DNA of 64,000 bases from Phocaeicola intestinalis (GCF_014837065.1 NZ_JACSPP010000011.1:16903-80902); one strand, 5' to 3'; counted from the stretch's first letter, positions 7,753-16,974 are shown. The notes: generated from the sequence alone by a model not told the origin. Program-made: numbers and translations.

Positions 7753-8526
7753 ATGAAACGAACAACTATTTTCTTCACCTTGCTGCTCTTCCTGCAAGCT
7801 GCACAAGCACAAATCGAAAGCATGATGCAAACCATCGAGCCAGCTCTGCTGGAATGCCGGTACCAATGGATACAGAAAACAGATACTTTAGGAACGGAAA
7901 TTGCCGTGGACACCATGGTCTTACGTATCGGCAAGAAGGTAAGCCAATGCTATCCACAATCTACGTTTTCTATGGATTCATTGGTCAACACACCCAATGG
8001 AGGCGAAATATTCATGCAACAGATGATGGACTTTATGAGCAAAAAAAGACCACGACCGGGAACCAAAATCATCAACCGGTATTATTATAAGAATTATCCC
8101 GATGGGAAGTTCAACACCTTTGCACCCACACCGATACGAATAGAAGAAAACTACCAGAAACAAGCATGGACTATCGTGGCGGACAGCACGAAAACTATCT
8201 TGGGCTATTCCTGCCAGCTTGCCACCTGCCACTTCCAAGGAAGGGAATACAAGGCATGGTACACTACCGAAATCCCTTATCAGGAGGGACCGTGGAAATT
8301 CAACGGACTGCCCGGACTGATTACCGAAGTGTATGACACCAAGAACCATTATCACTTTACTTTGGTCAGCGTAAAAAAAGACCATCTCCCTCCGGTATGT
8401 TTCTATAAGCTGAAAGCCGAATCCTTACAGGAAGTGCCTAAGAAAGACCGAATTGCGTTTTTGAAGGAATCGGCAAAAAAGAACAAACATAACTTTGATT
8501 TCATGGAAACTGATTACCACGAATAA
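7753..8526 (+). CDS. GLPGLI-family protein, type B copy 1
   Basis: 257 aa with a short signal peptide (IFFTLLLFLQAAQA). It carries the family blocks IEPALLECRYQW, MVLRIGKKVSQCYPQSTF, YSCQLATCHFQGREYKAWYT and GLPGLITEVYD near residue 185, and ends FMETDYHE. It differs from type A in ending RMILRIG..FYSWYT as RIGKKVSQCYPQ and in having an extra Cys pair around the FQGRE block. It is closely related to the gene at 9514. Operon gaps of 13 bp lie on both sides. Confidence 0.92.
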   Translation: MKRTTIFFTLLLFLQAAQAQIESMMQTIEPALLECRYQWIQKTDTLGTEIAVDTMVLRIGKKVSQCYPQSTFSMDSLVNTPNGGEIFMQQMMDFMSKKRPRPGTKIINRYYYKNYPDGKFNTFAPTPIRIEENYQKQAWTIVADSTKTILGYSCQLATCHFQGREYKAWYTTEIPYQEGPWKFNGLPGLITEVYDTKNHYHFTLVSVKKDHLPPVCFYKLKAESLQEVPKKDRIAFLKESAKKNKHNFDFMETDYHE

Positions 8527-8539
8527 CAGCATATCTTTT

Positions 8540-9358
8540 ATGAACACACTTTATCTAATTGGAGGGTTACTCTTCACCTTCGCTTCACAAGCATTCGCAG
8601 AGAAGCGGACGGTGATAGAGCCAGCCATCATGGAATGCCAGTACGACCATACTGCTGTACGAGACACACTCGACCGCAGCCAGGTGATGAAAGACCAGAT
8701 GATTTTGCGGATAGGAAAGAATGTCAGCCAGTTCTATAGCTGGTACACCCTGCAAGGAGACTCCATGTGGACAGACCCGACAGGAAGAAAGATTGCCATA
8801 GACAAAACACTCGAATCCATTCGTACACGCAACAATGATAACTTGATATGCAAACGGACAAACGGATACATTTATAAATCATATCCACAAAAAGGAATTA
8901 TCACAACTTACATCACTCAAGGAGGAGAAGACATGAAAACTCCTATCGTATATCTTTATTTCTCGGAAGAAACACCCCGGCAGGCATGGGAAATGCAAGA
9001 TTCCACCAAACAAGTACTGGGATATACTTGCCAGCTTGCCACCACCCGGTTCAGAGGCAGGTTATGGTACGCTTGGTTTACCCCCGATATCCCTATTGAT
9101 AACGGACCGTGGAAACTCGGAGGACTTCCCGGCTTGATAGTGGAAGCATACGACAGCCAAGACTATTACCACTATACTCTGACCGGCATCCAAACCCAGA
9201 ATCTGCAACCCGTTACTTTCTACAATTATTGGGAAAAGGTATTCGAAAAGACAACCCGTTTGGACTACCTAAGAAAAGACCGCCAGTCAAAAGACAAAGC
9301 AGCCGACAAACTGAAATATACACGATACGATTTTTTAGAACTGGATTACCACCAATAA
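8540..9358 (+). CDS. GLPGLI-family protein, type A copy 2
   Basis: 272 aa from the ATG at 8540, which begins a signal peptide (TLYLIGGLLFTFASQAFA); an upstream in-frame codon at 8495 lies inside the preceding gene and was rejected. Apart from the signal peptide, residues follow type A copy 1 at 6921 closely, including GPWKLGGLPGLIVEAYD and the FLELDYHQ end. The 13-bp spacing from the preceding type B gene repeats the first A-B spacing. A palindromic element follows the stop. Confidence 0.92.
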   Translation: MNTLYLIGGLLFTFASQAFAEKRTVIEPAIMECQYDHTAVRDTLDRSQVMKDQMILRIGKNVSQFYSWYTLQGDSMWTDPTGRKIAIDKTLESIRTRNNDNLICKRTNGYIYKSYPQKGIITTYITQGGEDMKTPIVYLYFSEETPRQAWEMQDSTKQVLGYTCQLATTRFRGRLWYAWFTPDIPIDNGPWKLGGLPGLIVEAYDSQDYYHYTLTGIQTQNLQPVTFYNYWEKVFEKTTRLDYLRKDRQSKDKAADKLKYTRYDFLELDYHQ

Positions 9359-9368
9359 AAACCTTAAA

Positions 9369-9499
9369 TGAATGTCCGCATTTTACCCAATTTCCCATGT
9401 AGGGGCGTATCGTATACGCCCTGAAAACATCTACGTGGATTAGTTGGCGCATTCGGGCGTATGCGATACGCCCCTACATGGGATGTTTGCGGATATTCA
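9369..9499. mobile_element. Palindromic intergenic element (about 131 bp) inserted in the A2-B2 junction
   Basis: The left arm starts tgaatgtccgca and contains cccatgtaggggcgtatcgt; the right arm is its inverted partner, ending tgcggatattca. Arms of about 50 bp flank a short centre. The junction between the first A and B genes lacks it: there the sequence runs straight from the stop into aaaacttatcaatatgaaac. A degenerate relative lies at 29774-29850. Not recognised as a named element; it behaves like a nonautonomous palindromic repeat. Confidence 0.7.
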
Positions 9500-9513
9500 A
9501 AAAACTTATCAGT

Positions 9514-10299
9514 ATGAAACGAATAACTATTCCCTTCACCTTGCTGCTTGCCTTGCAAGCCGCACAAGCGCAAATCGAAACCATCACCCAAGTAATCGAA
9601 CCCGCTCTGTTGGAATGCCGATACAAATGGGTACAAAAGAAAGACACATTAGGTACGGATATAGTGGTAGATACGATGGTCTTGCGCATCGGAAAAAACG
9701 TAAGCCAATGCTATCCGCAATCGACTTTCTTTGTCGATTCGTTAGTCAATACTCCTGATGGAAGGGAATTGTTCGGCAAGCTATTCGATGCAGCGATGGA
9801 AGATACCACCGGTACAATAGTTATACCTACATCGAAAATTGTAAATGAATTCTATTATAAAAATTACCCGAAAGGCAAACTCACCACATGGGCGCCCAGA
9901 GCCACGGTTTACCAGATAGAAGAAGATTACGAAAAACAAGCATGGGCATTAGTGGATGATAGCGTAAAGACCGTATGCGGATACAAATGCCATTTAGCCA
10001 CCTGTTCATTCCGAGGCAGAGATTACAAGGCATGGTACACTACCCAGCTTCCTTACTCGGATGGACCGTGGAAGTTCAATGGCTTGCCTGGGCTGATTAC
10101 TGAAGTGTATGATACGAAGAACCATTATCATTTTACATTGGTAAACATAAAAAAGAACAACCTTACCCCTGTATGCTTTTACAATATCAGAAGCGAACTT
10201 CAGCCTGAAGTAGAAAAGATAAGCCGTATAGATTTCCTGAAACAACTACCACGAATTGACAAATACGATTTTATGGAAACTGATTATCACCAATACTAA
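9514..10299 (+). CDS. GLPGLI-family protein, type B copy 2
   Basis: 261 aa from the ATG at 9514, which begins a signal peptide (ITIPFTLLLALQAAQA). It has the same blocks as type B copy 1: IEPALLECRYKW, VSQCYPQSTF, KCHLATCSFRGRDYKAWYT, GLPGLITEVYD near residue 190 and a FMETDYHQY end. It has four more residues than copy 1, mostly in the variable middle. An upstream in-frame start at 9478 lies within the palindromic element. The barrel gene starts 37 bp downstream. Confidence 0.92.
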   Translation: MKRITIPFTLLLALQAAQAQIETITQVIEPALLECRYKWVQKKDTLGTDIVVDTMVLRIGKNVSQCYPQSTFFVDSLVNTPDGRELFGKLFDAAMEDTTGTIVIPTSKIVNEFYYKNYPKGKLTTWAPRATVYQIEEDYEKQAWALVDDSVKTVCGYKCHLATCSFRGRDYKAWYTTQLPYSDGPWKFNGLPGLITEVYDTKNHYHFTLVNIKKNNLTPVCFYNIRSELQPEVEKISRIDFLKQLPRIDKYDFMETDYHQY

Positions 10300-10336
10300 G
10301 AAACTGTTTTAACCCCATAACATTCCTCCTTCACTC

Positions 10337-12949
10337 ATGCGAAACCTTATCTTCTGCCTCTTAGCGACATGCCTTGCTTCTTCCCTCTGCGCCCAGCAAC
10401 GGACATTAACGGGCAAAGTGACCGATGCCGCCAAGCAAGTCTCCTTACAAGGAGTAAGTGTAACAGTCTGCCGGGCAGACGGAAAAAGCATCCTTGCCTT
10501 TGCCATTACGGACGAGGACGGGACATTCAGCCTGAACGTGGACAGCACAAAGGCAAGCCGTGCGGTGATACGCTTCTCTTGCCTGGGCTATGCAGCCGTG
10601 ACCCGCCCTATCCAGCCGCAAGACCAAACCTACCGCATCGGCTTGCAACCCGAAGAAATCAGCATCCGGGAGGTCATCGTGAAAGCACCGAAGATACGGG
10701 CGCAAGGAGATACGATCATCTATAATGTAGCACGCTTCTCGAAAGAGGGCGACCGCACCATCGGGGACATCCTGAAAAAGCTGCCCGGCATACAGGTGGC
10801 AGATGACGGGAAGATTTCGTACCTAGGCACACCCATCAACAAGTTCTACATCGAAGGCAAAGACCTGCTGGGAGGAAAGTACGGCATCGCCACCAACAGC
10901 ATCTCCAACCAAGACGTGAACAGCGTGGAGGTGATGGAGAACCACCAGCCCATCAAGGCACTGAACGGACTGAGCCTTTCGGACCAGGCAGCCATCAACC
11001 TGCGTCTGAAAGAGAACGTGAAGCAACGGTGGATAGGAAGCGTGAAAGGAGGAATCGGGCTTGCCGCGCCTGCATCGGCACTATGGGACGAGGAACTGAT
11101 AGCCATGCAGTTCAACAAGAAATTCCAGTCGCTCAACACCTACAAGACCAACAACACGGGCAGGGACGTGACCCGCGAGTTCAAATCGTTCGACATCAAC
11201 GCCACACGCTACCGGCGCGAAAAGCTGACCGACTACATCCGCATCGTGCCTCCGGCAGTACAGGCACTGAACAAAGAGCGCGAGCTGTTCAACCGCACCC
11301 ATCAGGCGACTTCGAACAACCTGTTCCAACTGAAGAACGGAATGAACGTGACCGTAGGCATCGGCTACATGAACCACCGGACCGAATCGGACAAGCAGAC
11401 CGTGACGCAATATTTCCAAGCGAACGCCGATACCACCATCATCCGCGAAAAAGAGAGTTCGCTCTTCGAGCAACAGCAGCTTTCCGCCGAGATACGGCTG
11501 GAAGCGAACGAAGACACCTACAACCTGACCGAACGCCTGATGGCAGACTTCGCGTGGCTGGACAAGAATGACGGCGTGAGCGGAACCATCCCCAACACCC
11601 AAGATGCCTGGTCGCCCGACAAACAGCTGACCAACGACCTCTACCTGCTGAAGCGGTTCGGCAACAAGTTCATCATCTTCACCTCGTATACCTTCGTGCA
11701 AGACCATCCGCAACGGATGGACGTGACGTACGGAGACGAAACACGCAGCCAGCGGATAGAGCAGCGAAAACTGTTCTCGGACAACAAAGTGGATTATGGA
11801 TTCACCATAGGGCAAGTCACGGTAAGCCTAGGAGCCGGAGCCAAAGTGATGTGGCGCGACATGGCATCGGAACTGGAGGGCGTAACGCTGACCGATAATG
11901 ACGAGGAAGGTTCGGGCATGAACTACACGCAGCTCTACCTCACCCCCAAACTGGAATATACGTGGCGCAGGCTGAAGACCCGACTTGCGCTGCCCATCAA
12001 CTTCTACCATTATCTATATAAGGAAAAGGCAAACGGGCTGAAAAGCCCCTCGACCCGTGTGTTGTTCAATCCAGACCTGTACCTGTCGTATACCCTAAGC
12101 GCACGCTGGGACATCGACCTTTCGGGCGGAATTACCAGCCGTCCGCTCGGTGATGCCTCTTTCTATCCGGGTTACCTGATGGATTCTTACCGCACGCTGA
12201 TGAAAGGTTATCCCGTATACGGGCTGAGCACCAGCAAATACATCGAAGGTGGCATCTACTACAAGCGTCCCTTGGACGAACTGTTTGCCGATGTGTCGGT
12301 GTCGCACAACTGGATGAGCCTGCCCTACCTGACCCATCAGCAATTCGAAGGAGATTTCATCGTCACTTCATACCAGCAGGGAGAAAACACGGCACGCCAG
12401 CTGGACGTGAACGGCAATGTATCAAAAGGATTCGATTTCCTGAACTGCTACATCTACCTGAAAGGGATGTACACCAACCGCCATGCGGTGCTGGTGCGCA
12501 ACGAAGAACGGATACCGAACGTGCGCACAATGTGGAGCATCGGGCCGCGCATCGAAGCGGACCTGACGGAAAAAATTACCCTGCACTATGAGTTAAACTA
12601 TGGGAAAAGCAAGTTAAGGCTGGAAGAAGAAGGAAGCGAGACGAATACCGCCTCATTAGAGCAAAGCCTCAGCCTGCGGATAACACCCGCCGCAAAGCTC
12701 AGCATCTTGCTGAAAGGCGGGCATTACCGCAACCGGGAAACAGATAGCCGCAAGCGGGATTTCTTCCTTGCCGATGCCGTGGTGTCATACAAACTCTCCA
12801 AACGGATGGACATGGAGCTTGCCGCCACCAACTTGCTGGACGAAAGAGAATACACCTATACCTCTTTCACCAATGAAGCCAGCACCGTATCACGCAGCTA
12901 CCGCATCCGCCCCCGCAATCTGCTGTTCACCCTGCGGATGACGTACTGA
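10337..12949 (+). CDS. TonB-receptor-like outer-membrane barrel with carboxypeptidase-regulatory domain
   Basis: 870 aa. Signal peptide (IFCLLATCLASSLCAQ), then a carboxypeptidase-regulatory-like beta sandwich (about 22-110; LTGKVTDA, DEDGTFSLNVD). A plug-like domain follows, including GDILKKLPGIQVADDGKISY and VEVMENHQPIKAL. The rest is a long region of alternating amphipathic strands ending in RPRNLLFTLRMTY, typical of an outer-membrane barrel C-terminus. Such proteins are often encoded next to GLPGLI genes, and here it is the last gene of their operon. No TonB box was recognised, so active transport is not certain. Its substrate is unknown. It ends 9 bp from a convergent gene. Confidence 0.85.
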   Translation: MRNLIFCLLATCLASSLCAQQRTLTGKVTDAAKQVSLQGVSVTVCRADGKSILAFAITDEDGTFSLNVDSTKASRAVIRFSCLGYAAVTRPIQPQDQTYRIGLQPEEISIREVIVKAPKIRAQGDTIIYNVARFSKEGDRTIGDILKKLPGIQVADDGKISYLGTPINKFYIEGKDLLGGKYGIATNSISNQDVNSVEVMENHQPIKALNGLSLSDQAAINLRLKENVKQRWIGSVKGGIGLAAPASALWDEELIAMQFNKKFQSLNTYKTNNTGRDVTREFKSFDINATRYRREKLTDYIRIVPPAVQALNKERELFNRTHQATSNNLFQLKNGMNVTVGIGYMNHRTESDKQTVTQYFQANADTTIIREKESSLFEQQQLSAEIRLEANEDTYNLTERLMADFAWLDKNDGVSGTIPNTQDAWSPDKQLTNDLYLLKRFGNKFIIFTSYTFVQDHPQRMDVTYGDETRSQRIEQRKLFSDNKVDYGFTIGQVTVSLGAGAKVMWRDMASELEGVTLTDNDEEGSGMNYTQLYLTPKLEYTWRRLKTRLALPINFYHYLYKEKANGLKSPSTRVLFNPDLYLSYTLSARWDIDLSGGITSRPLGDASFYPGYLMDSYRTLMKGYPVYGLSTSKYIEGGIYYKRPLDELFADVSVSHNWMSLPYLTHQQFEGDFIVTSYQQGENTARQLDVNGNVSKGFDFLNCYIYLKGMYTNRHAVLVRNEERIPNVRTMWSIGPRIEADLTEKITLHYELNYGKSKLRLEEEGSETNTASLEQSLSLRITPAAKLSILLKGGHYRNRETDSRKRDFFLADAVVSYKLSKRMDMELAATNLLDEREYTYTSFTNEASTVSRSYRIRPRNLLFTLRMTY

Positions 12950-12958
12950 TGCCACACT

Positions 12959-13879
12959 TTAATCCTTCATTTTAGAAACCCCTTTTATCTTGCCTTCTAC
13001 ACGAGTGGGGGTACCTTTATAACGGATATCGCCGGCACTTGACACCGAAGTGGAAAGCACGCCGCTGGCGTTACACTCGATATCGCCTGCCGAAGAGGCG
13101 GTCGCCTTTACATCTTTCGCCAGCAGGTCCTTGGCATAGATGCCGCCTGCCGAACTGGCACTGAACGTAGCGTTACGGCATGTGCCGGCAAGCTTGATGT
13201 CGCTCGATGAGCTGGTAGATGCTTTCACATCACCTTCACAGGTCAGGTTCTTTACCGTGCAGTCGCCTGCCGAACTGGATTCGATAACGGCTCCACTGCA
13301 TTGGGCGGTATTCACCTTGATATCGCCGCTGCTCTGCGTATCCAGACTCAGCTGCCCGCACCGGACAGCATCTACCACGATGTCGCCGCTGCTCTGCGTA
13401 ATCATTTCCACATCGGCACAAGCTACAGCCCCTGCCTTGATGTCGCCGCTACTCGATGCACGGAACGATACAGCCTTTTGGGTCTTCAAGCCGTTTGCCA
13501 AGATAATGTCGGACGAACTGGATGTGGAGAACGAAGTCACTTCGGGAGCATACACACGCACTTCGCATTTATATCTTCCAGTAATGGATGTACCGCTCTT
13601 GAAACCTACCTGCAACTTACTTCCTTCCTGTTCTACTTTTATCAAAGGCACAATGTTATCAGGTGCATAGATTTCGGCATAGGGTGTACCCGAAGCCTGC
13701 GTATAGACTACATCTACCGATGAAGACGAACGAATAGCATCAATGCCGGTAAGCGATACTTTCTGGGTCACATAATTCTTGCTGGGTTTTACCACGTTTC
13801 TGCTTCCGGCGTAGCATCCGGAAACGGTAAGCATCATTGCCAAGACACATGATGCCACAATCATTGAAAAATGTTTCAT
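12959..13879 (-). CDS. Head GIN domain (DUF2807-like) lipoprotein
   Basis: 306 aa. N-terminal signal with a lipobox-like VSGC. The mature part is a right-handed beta structure with repeated SSGDI/SSSDI turns (SSSSDIILANG, SSSGDIKAGA, SSGDIVVDAV, SSGDIKVNTA), the hallmark of the head-GIN/DUF2807 fold in Bacteroidetes cell-envelope proteins. The function is not established. It stands alone, convergent with the barrel gene; its upstream region to the next gene holds only a repeat hairpin. Confidence 0.85.
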   Translation of the reverse strand: MKHFSMIVASCVLAMMLTVSGCYAGSRNVVKPSKNYVTQKVSLTGIDAIRSSSSVDVVYTQASGTPYAEIYAPDNIVPLIKVEQEGSKLQVGFKSGTSITGRYKCEVRVYAPEVTSFSTSSSSDIILANGLKTQKAVSFRASSSGDIKAGAVACADVEMITQSSGDIVVDAVRCGQLSLDTQSSGDIKVNTAQCSGAVIESSSAGDCTVKNLTCEGDVKASTSSSSDIKLAGTCRNATFSASSAGGIYAKDLLAKDVKATASSAGDIECNASGVLSTSVSSAGDIRYKGTPTRVEGKIKGVSKMKD

Positions 13880-13971
13880 AGTTTCTGTTCGTTTAATTGT
13901 TTATGTTCTACTTGTTAGACGCAAAGTCGCGAAAAAAGTTACGGAAAAATAAAGAATCTTTTTGAATGAAA

Positions 13972-14037
13972 AATTAAGAATGAAGAATGAAGAATTTCCA
14001 TGCGGGCGAAGCAATTCTTCATTCTTCATTCTTAATT
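13972..14037. repeat. Hairpin of gaatgaagaat direct repeats
   Basis: The 25-bp left arm aattaagaatgaagaatgaa-gaatt is complemented exactly by 14013-14037, with a 16-bp loop (tccatgcgggcgaagc). The right arm overlaps the stop region of the PAP2 gene and may act as its terminator. The same attcttcattctt units occur singly at 16014, 16984 and 24429. Confidence 0.7.
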
Positions 14038-15010
14038 ACTTAAAGTACTTGAACGCCGGCGAGATGAACCAGCGCTTATACATCAGGGTAGCAAGCTGGT
14101 AAACGAAAAAGGCGGTAAAGAAACCGGCTATGGAATCGACCAGATAATGCGCCTGAATATAAACCGTTGCACAACACAACAACACATAAAAAGGTGCCAG
14201 GAAATATGCCAGCCTCCGATTGACCCGCCACGCCATAATCATCACAATGGTAGATATACCTACGTGCGAACTGGGGAAAGCCGCCGTAGGCCGTTCGCCC
14301 ACTTCTTGTGAAGCCTCCACTAAATTAAAGAAAAAGCCATGGTCGAACCCCGGTCCCGGTATCAAGTAATCATTCGTATTGAAATAATCGCCAATAGGAG
14401 GAAAATCGCACGCATTCACCCTGTCCATCCCAATAGCCGGGAAATAGAACTGCGGTCCTGCCACAGGTAACATAATATAAACCAAATAATAAATGAAGAA
14501 CGAAGTGACCAGCACAAAGCAAATCTTCTCGAACCACTCGAAACGCTTCACGAAGTAATAAAGTACCACAATGAGCATCATCGGATAATAAAAAAAATAG
14601 CCCATATTAAACGGCTCGCTGAACCAGATGGATGGACAATGCTCGCTGAACTCTACCGAAGGCTGGCACCCGAACAATGCCTGCTCATTGCGTGCAAACA
14701 AATAATCAAGGTTCGGGAACAAACGATTGAATTCAAACGTATCGGGATACCAATAAGCAAGCAGACTCATCTGCACCACCATACGGACAAATGCCGTCAG
14801 CCTGCACGGAAACGCCTGATACAGGAATATCAGCACAAATGTCAGAATCACAATACCCAAACGTTCCAGTAACATTGTTCCCGGATGGTCCATACGCTGA
14901 TACAGCAACAAAACCAAAAAACTGGTCAGTGCATTATAAATCAAGCTGATTGTCTCTACGGCAAACAGTTCCTTACCGCTTTCTACCCGTTCGAATAATT
15001 TTATAGCCAT
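14036..15010 (-). CDS. PAP2-superfamily membrane phosphatase/phosphotransferase
   Basis: 324 aa with about six to eight membrane segments. The C-terminal half carries PAP2 motifs: AAFPSSHVGIS (motif 2, His of SSHVG) and HYLVDSIAGFFTAF (motif 3, catalytic His with Asp). The acidic-aromatic middle (GPQFYFPAIGMDR) resembles the Aur1/inositol-phosphotransferase-like branch. These enzymes hydrolyse or transfer phospho-headgroups on lipids at the membrane. The gene overlaps the 3' end of the upstream SDR gene by 10 bp, implying a shared pathway. A role in sphingolipid headgroup transfer is possible (inference); undecaprenyl or phosphatidate phosphatase activity is an alternative. Confidence 0.8.
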   Translation of the reverse strand: MAIKLFERVESGKELFAVETISLIYNALTSFLVLLLYQRMDHPGTMLLERLGIVILTFVLIFLYQAFPCRLTAFVRMVVQMSLLAYWYPDTFEFNRLFPNLDYLFARNEQALFGCQPSVEFSEHCPSIWFSEPFNMGYFFYYPMMLIVVLYYFVKRFEWFEKICFVLVTSFFIYYLVYIMLPVAGPQFYFPAIGMDRVNACDFPPIGDYFNTNDYLIPGPGFDHGFFFNLVEASQEVGERPTAAFPSSHVGISTIVMIMAWRVNRRLAYFLAPFYVLLCCATVYIQAHYLVDSIAGFFTAFFVYQLATLMYKRWFISPAFKYFK

Positions 15011-16005
15011 CCCTCTTTCTTATACCATCTGATTGTTTCTTTTACTCCTCTCTCCAGCGGATATGCAGGCTGGTAACCCAGTTCGTTTTCCAACGGAGCT
15101 ATGTCGCACCGCCAATTACGCTGTTTCATAATCTTATATTTGTCGGGATTAAGCGTACTGGGTTTATGCATCAGTTTCGCCACGTTTCCTGCCACAGACG
15201 AAATAATCTTCAACAACCCAAGCGGACACGTAAAACGTACCAGCCAAGGATGTCCCAATTCGGTCCGTATCAAGTCGGAGAACGTGCGGCTACTATACAC
15301 TTCGCCATCGCTTACGAAATAAGCGCGTCCCGTCACCTGCTTTTCCACAGCCAAATAAATGGCCTGCACCAAATCGGTCACATACACAAACGTAAGATCT
15401 TGCCGGCGGAAACCAGCAACGATGTCCAAATGGCGCGATATGGATTGAGCCATCAGGAAATAATCACGCTCACGAGGACCGTATACTCCCGTAGGGCGGA
15501 ATATCACCCACGGCAAGTTTTCCAGTGAACGTATGTATGCTTCGGTATGAAGCTTGCTCACCCCGTATGCCGTATTGGGTTGTGGCGTGTCGCACTCACC
15601 TATGGGCAGATAGTCACGTTCGTGTATGGGACCGAACACACTCAGCGAACTAAGGTAAACGAACTGACGTGGCACCATGTCCAATCTTATCAACACTTCG
15701 ATAAAATGACGCGTAGCCCAATAATTGCCTATTTCAAAGTCTGCCTGATGCAGGCATTTTGTCACACCCGCACAGTGGATAATGCAATCCCACCCGTCAT
15801 GCTCTTTTTTATGTCGCTTCAGCTGTTCTTCCAAATGATCGGAATCTGTAAAATCGAGTTCGGCAAAACGGATACGCTCATCCTGCAGATATTTCCGGCT
15901 GCTACTCTGCCTTACACCTGCCCATACCTGCATGCCACGTTCCAATCCTCCTTCGACCAAAAAACTGCCGATGAATCCGCTTGCGCCTGTCACTAATATC
16001 TTCAT
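15001..16005 (-). CDS. NAD-dependent epimerase/dehydratase (extended SDR)
   Basis: 334 aa from the ATG at 16005, which places the Rossmann strand and GASGFIG nucleotide motif at the N-terminus (MKILVTGASGFIG); an ATG 18 bp upstream is possible. The catalytic YGVSK motif (Tyr, Lys) follows SSLSVFGP. It is an extended short-chain dehydrogenase. Established knowledge: a Bacteroides thetaiotaomicron extended SDR (BT_0972) has 3-ketosphinganine reductase activity. The PAP2 neighbour makes a sphingolipid role worth testing here, but sequence alone does not prove it; nucleotide-sugar epimerisation is the main alternative. Confidence 0.82.
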   Translation of the reverse strand: MKILVTGASGFIGSFLVEGGLERGMQVWAGVRQSSSRKYLQDERIRFAELDFTDSDHLEEQLKRHKKEHDGWDCIIHCAGVTKCLHQADFEIGNYWATRHFIEVLIRLDMVPRQFVYLSSLSVFGPIHERDYLPIGECDTPQPNTAYGVSKLHTEAYIRSLENLPWVIFRPTGVYGPRERDYFLMAQSISRHLDIVAGFRRQDLTFVYVTDLVQAIYLAVEKQVTGRAYFVSDGEVYSSRTFSDLIRTELGHPWLVRFTCPLGLLKIISSVAGNVAKLMHKPSTLNPDKYKIMKQRNWRCDIAPLENELGYQPAYPLERGVKETIRWYKKEGWL

Positions 16006-16033
16006 GTTTCCTATATTCTTCATTCTTAATTCT

Positions 16034-16936
16034 TCATTTCATCGGCTCTACATGGATGTTGATGTATGTATCCTTCCCATATGTGTCACGCAATTTCTGC
16101 TCTACTTGCGTGGCACGGTCGTGCGCCTCACTCAAAGGCATATTGCCATCCATCCGGATATGCACATCTATCGCATAACGGTTGCCTATACGCCTCGTGC
16201 GCAAATGGTGCGGCTGTGATACACCAGGTACCGAAAGCACCAAGTCGGTGATATGACGTTCCACATCATCGGGCAACGAACGTTCCAACAGTTCGTCCAG
16301 ACAAGGTCCCAATTGCTTTATCGCCACATGAATAATAAAAAAACTTACGATAACTGCCGCCAAAGGGTCGAGTACCCGCCAGTCTTCGCCCAACAAAATG
16401 GCGCCGCCGATACCTACTGCTGTCCCTATAGACGAAAACGAATCACTCCGGTGATGCCAGGCGTTAGCTATCACCGCCGGACTATCGTATTTCCTTCCTA
16501 CCAGACGTGTGTAATGAAACAGAACCTCTTTCGACACAATTGAAAACAATGCTGCCCACAAGGCAATCCAACCCGGCGAAGGCAACGTTTCCCCCTGTAA
16601 AAAAGCGTAAATCTGTTCGCCTCCGCTCCATAGGATACCAATACCTACCACCAGTAATGCCACGCCAATCAGCAAGGTGGCAAAGGTTTCATATTTTCCG
16701 TGTCCATAATCGTGTCCTTTGTCTTCCGGCTTGTCTGAAATACGCACAAACACCAATACAATCACATCTGTAGCCAAATCGGATAATGAGTGTACCGCAT
16801 CAGCTATCATCGCGGCACTGCGTCCCAATATGCCTGCAGCAAACTTACACAGCACCAGCACGACATTTACCACGCTGCCTGCCAGCGTCACCCCGTATAT
16901 GGCACGCCGGCGGACAGCAGCATCAGTCTCATTCAT
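16034..16936 (-). CDS. Cation diffusion facilitator (zinc/iron exporter family)
   Basis: 300 aa from the ATG at 16936 (MNETDAAVRRRAI). A longer frame begins with TTG at 16969, but that codon lies inside the -7 box, so the downstream ATG is chosen. Six membrane segments; AMIADAVHSLSDLATD carries the HxxxD-type metal site in helix 2, and AWHHRSDSFSSIG carries the second in helix 5. The C-terminal cytoplasmic ferredoxin-like domain (HITDLVLSVPGVSQPHHLRT and an INIHVEP tail) is typical. CDF proteins exchange Zn, Fe, Mn or Co for protons at the inner membrane. Metal preference is unknown. Confidence 0.92.
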   Translation of the reverse strand: MNETDAAVRRRAIYGVTLAGSVVNVVLVLCKFAAGILGRSAAMIADAVHSLSDLATDVIVLVFVRISDKPEDKGHDYGHGKYETFATLLIGVALLVVGIGILWSGGEQIYAFLQGETLPSPGWIALWAALFSIVSKEVLFHYTRLVGRKYDSPAVIANAWHHRSDSFSSIGTAVGIGGAILLGEDWRVLDPLAAVIVSFFIIHVAIKQLGPCLDELLERSLPDDVERHITDLVLSVPGVSQPHHLRTRRIGNRYAIDVHIRMDGNMPLSEAHDRATQVEQKLRDTYGKDTYINIHVEPMK

Positions 16937-16965
16937 ATCACATTCATTTTTTACATAAGCATGGG

Positions 16966-16974
16966 GCAAAGATA
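16966..16974 (-). promoter_or_regulatory. -7 box TATCTTTGC for the CDF gene
   Basis: The minus strand reads TATCTTTGC, a full match to TAnnTTTG, about 30 bp before the chosen ATG at 16936. It decides that start, because a TTG start at 16969 would fall within the promoter. Confidence 0.65.

Noticed and set aside
16937..16969. TTG start for the CDF transporter
   Set aside because: The codon lies within the TATCTTTGC -7 box, and the ATG at 16936 gives the normal family N-terminus.
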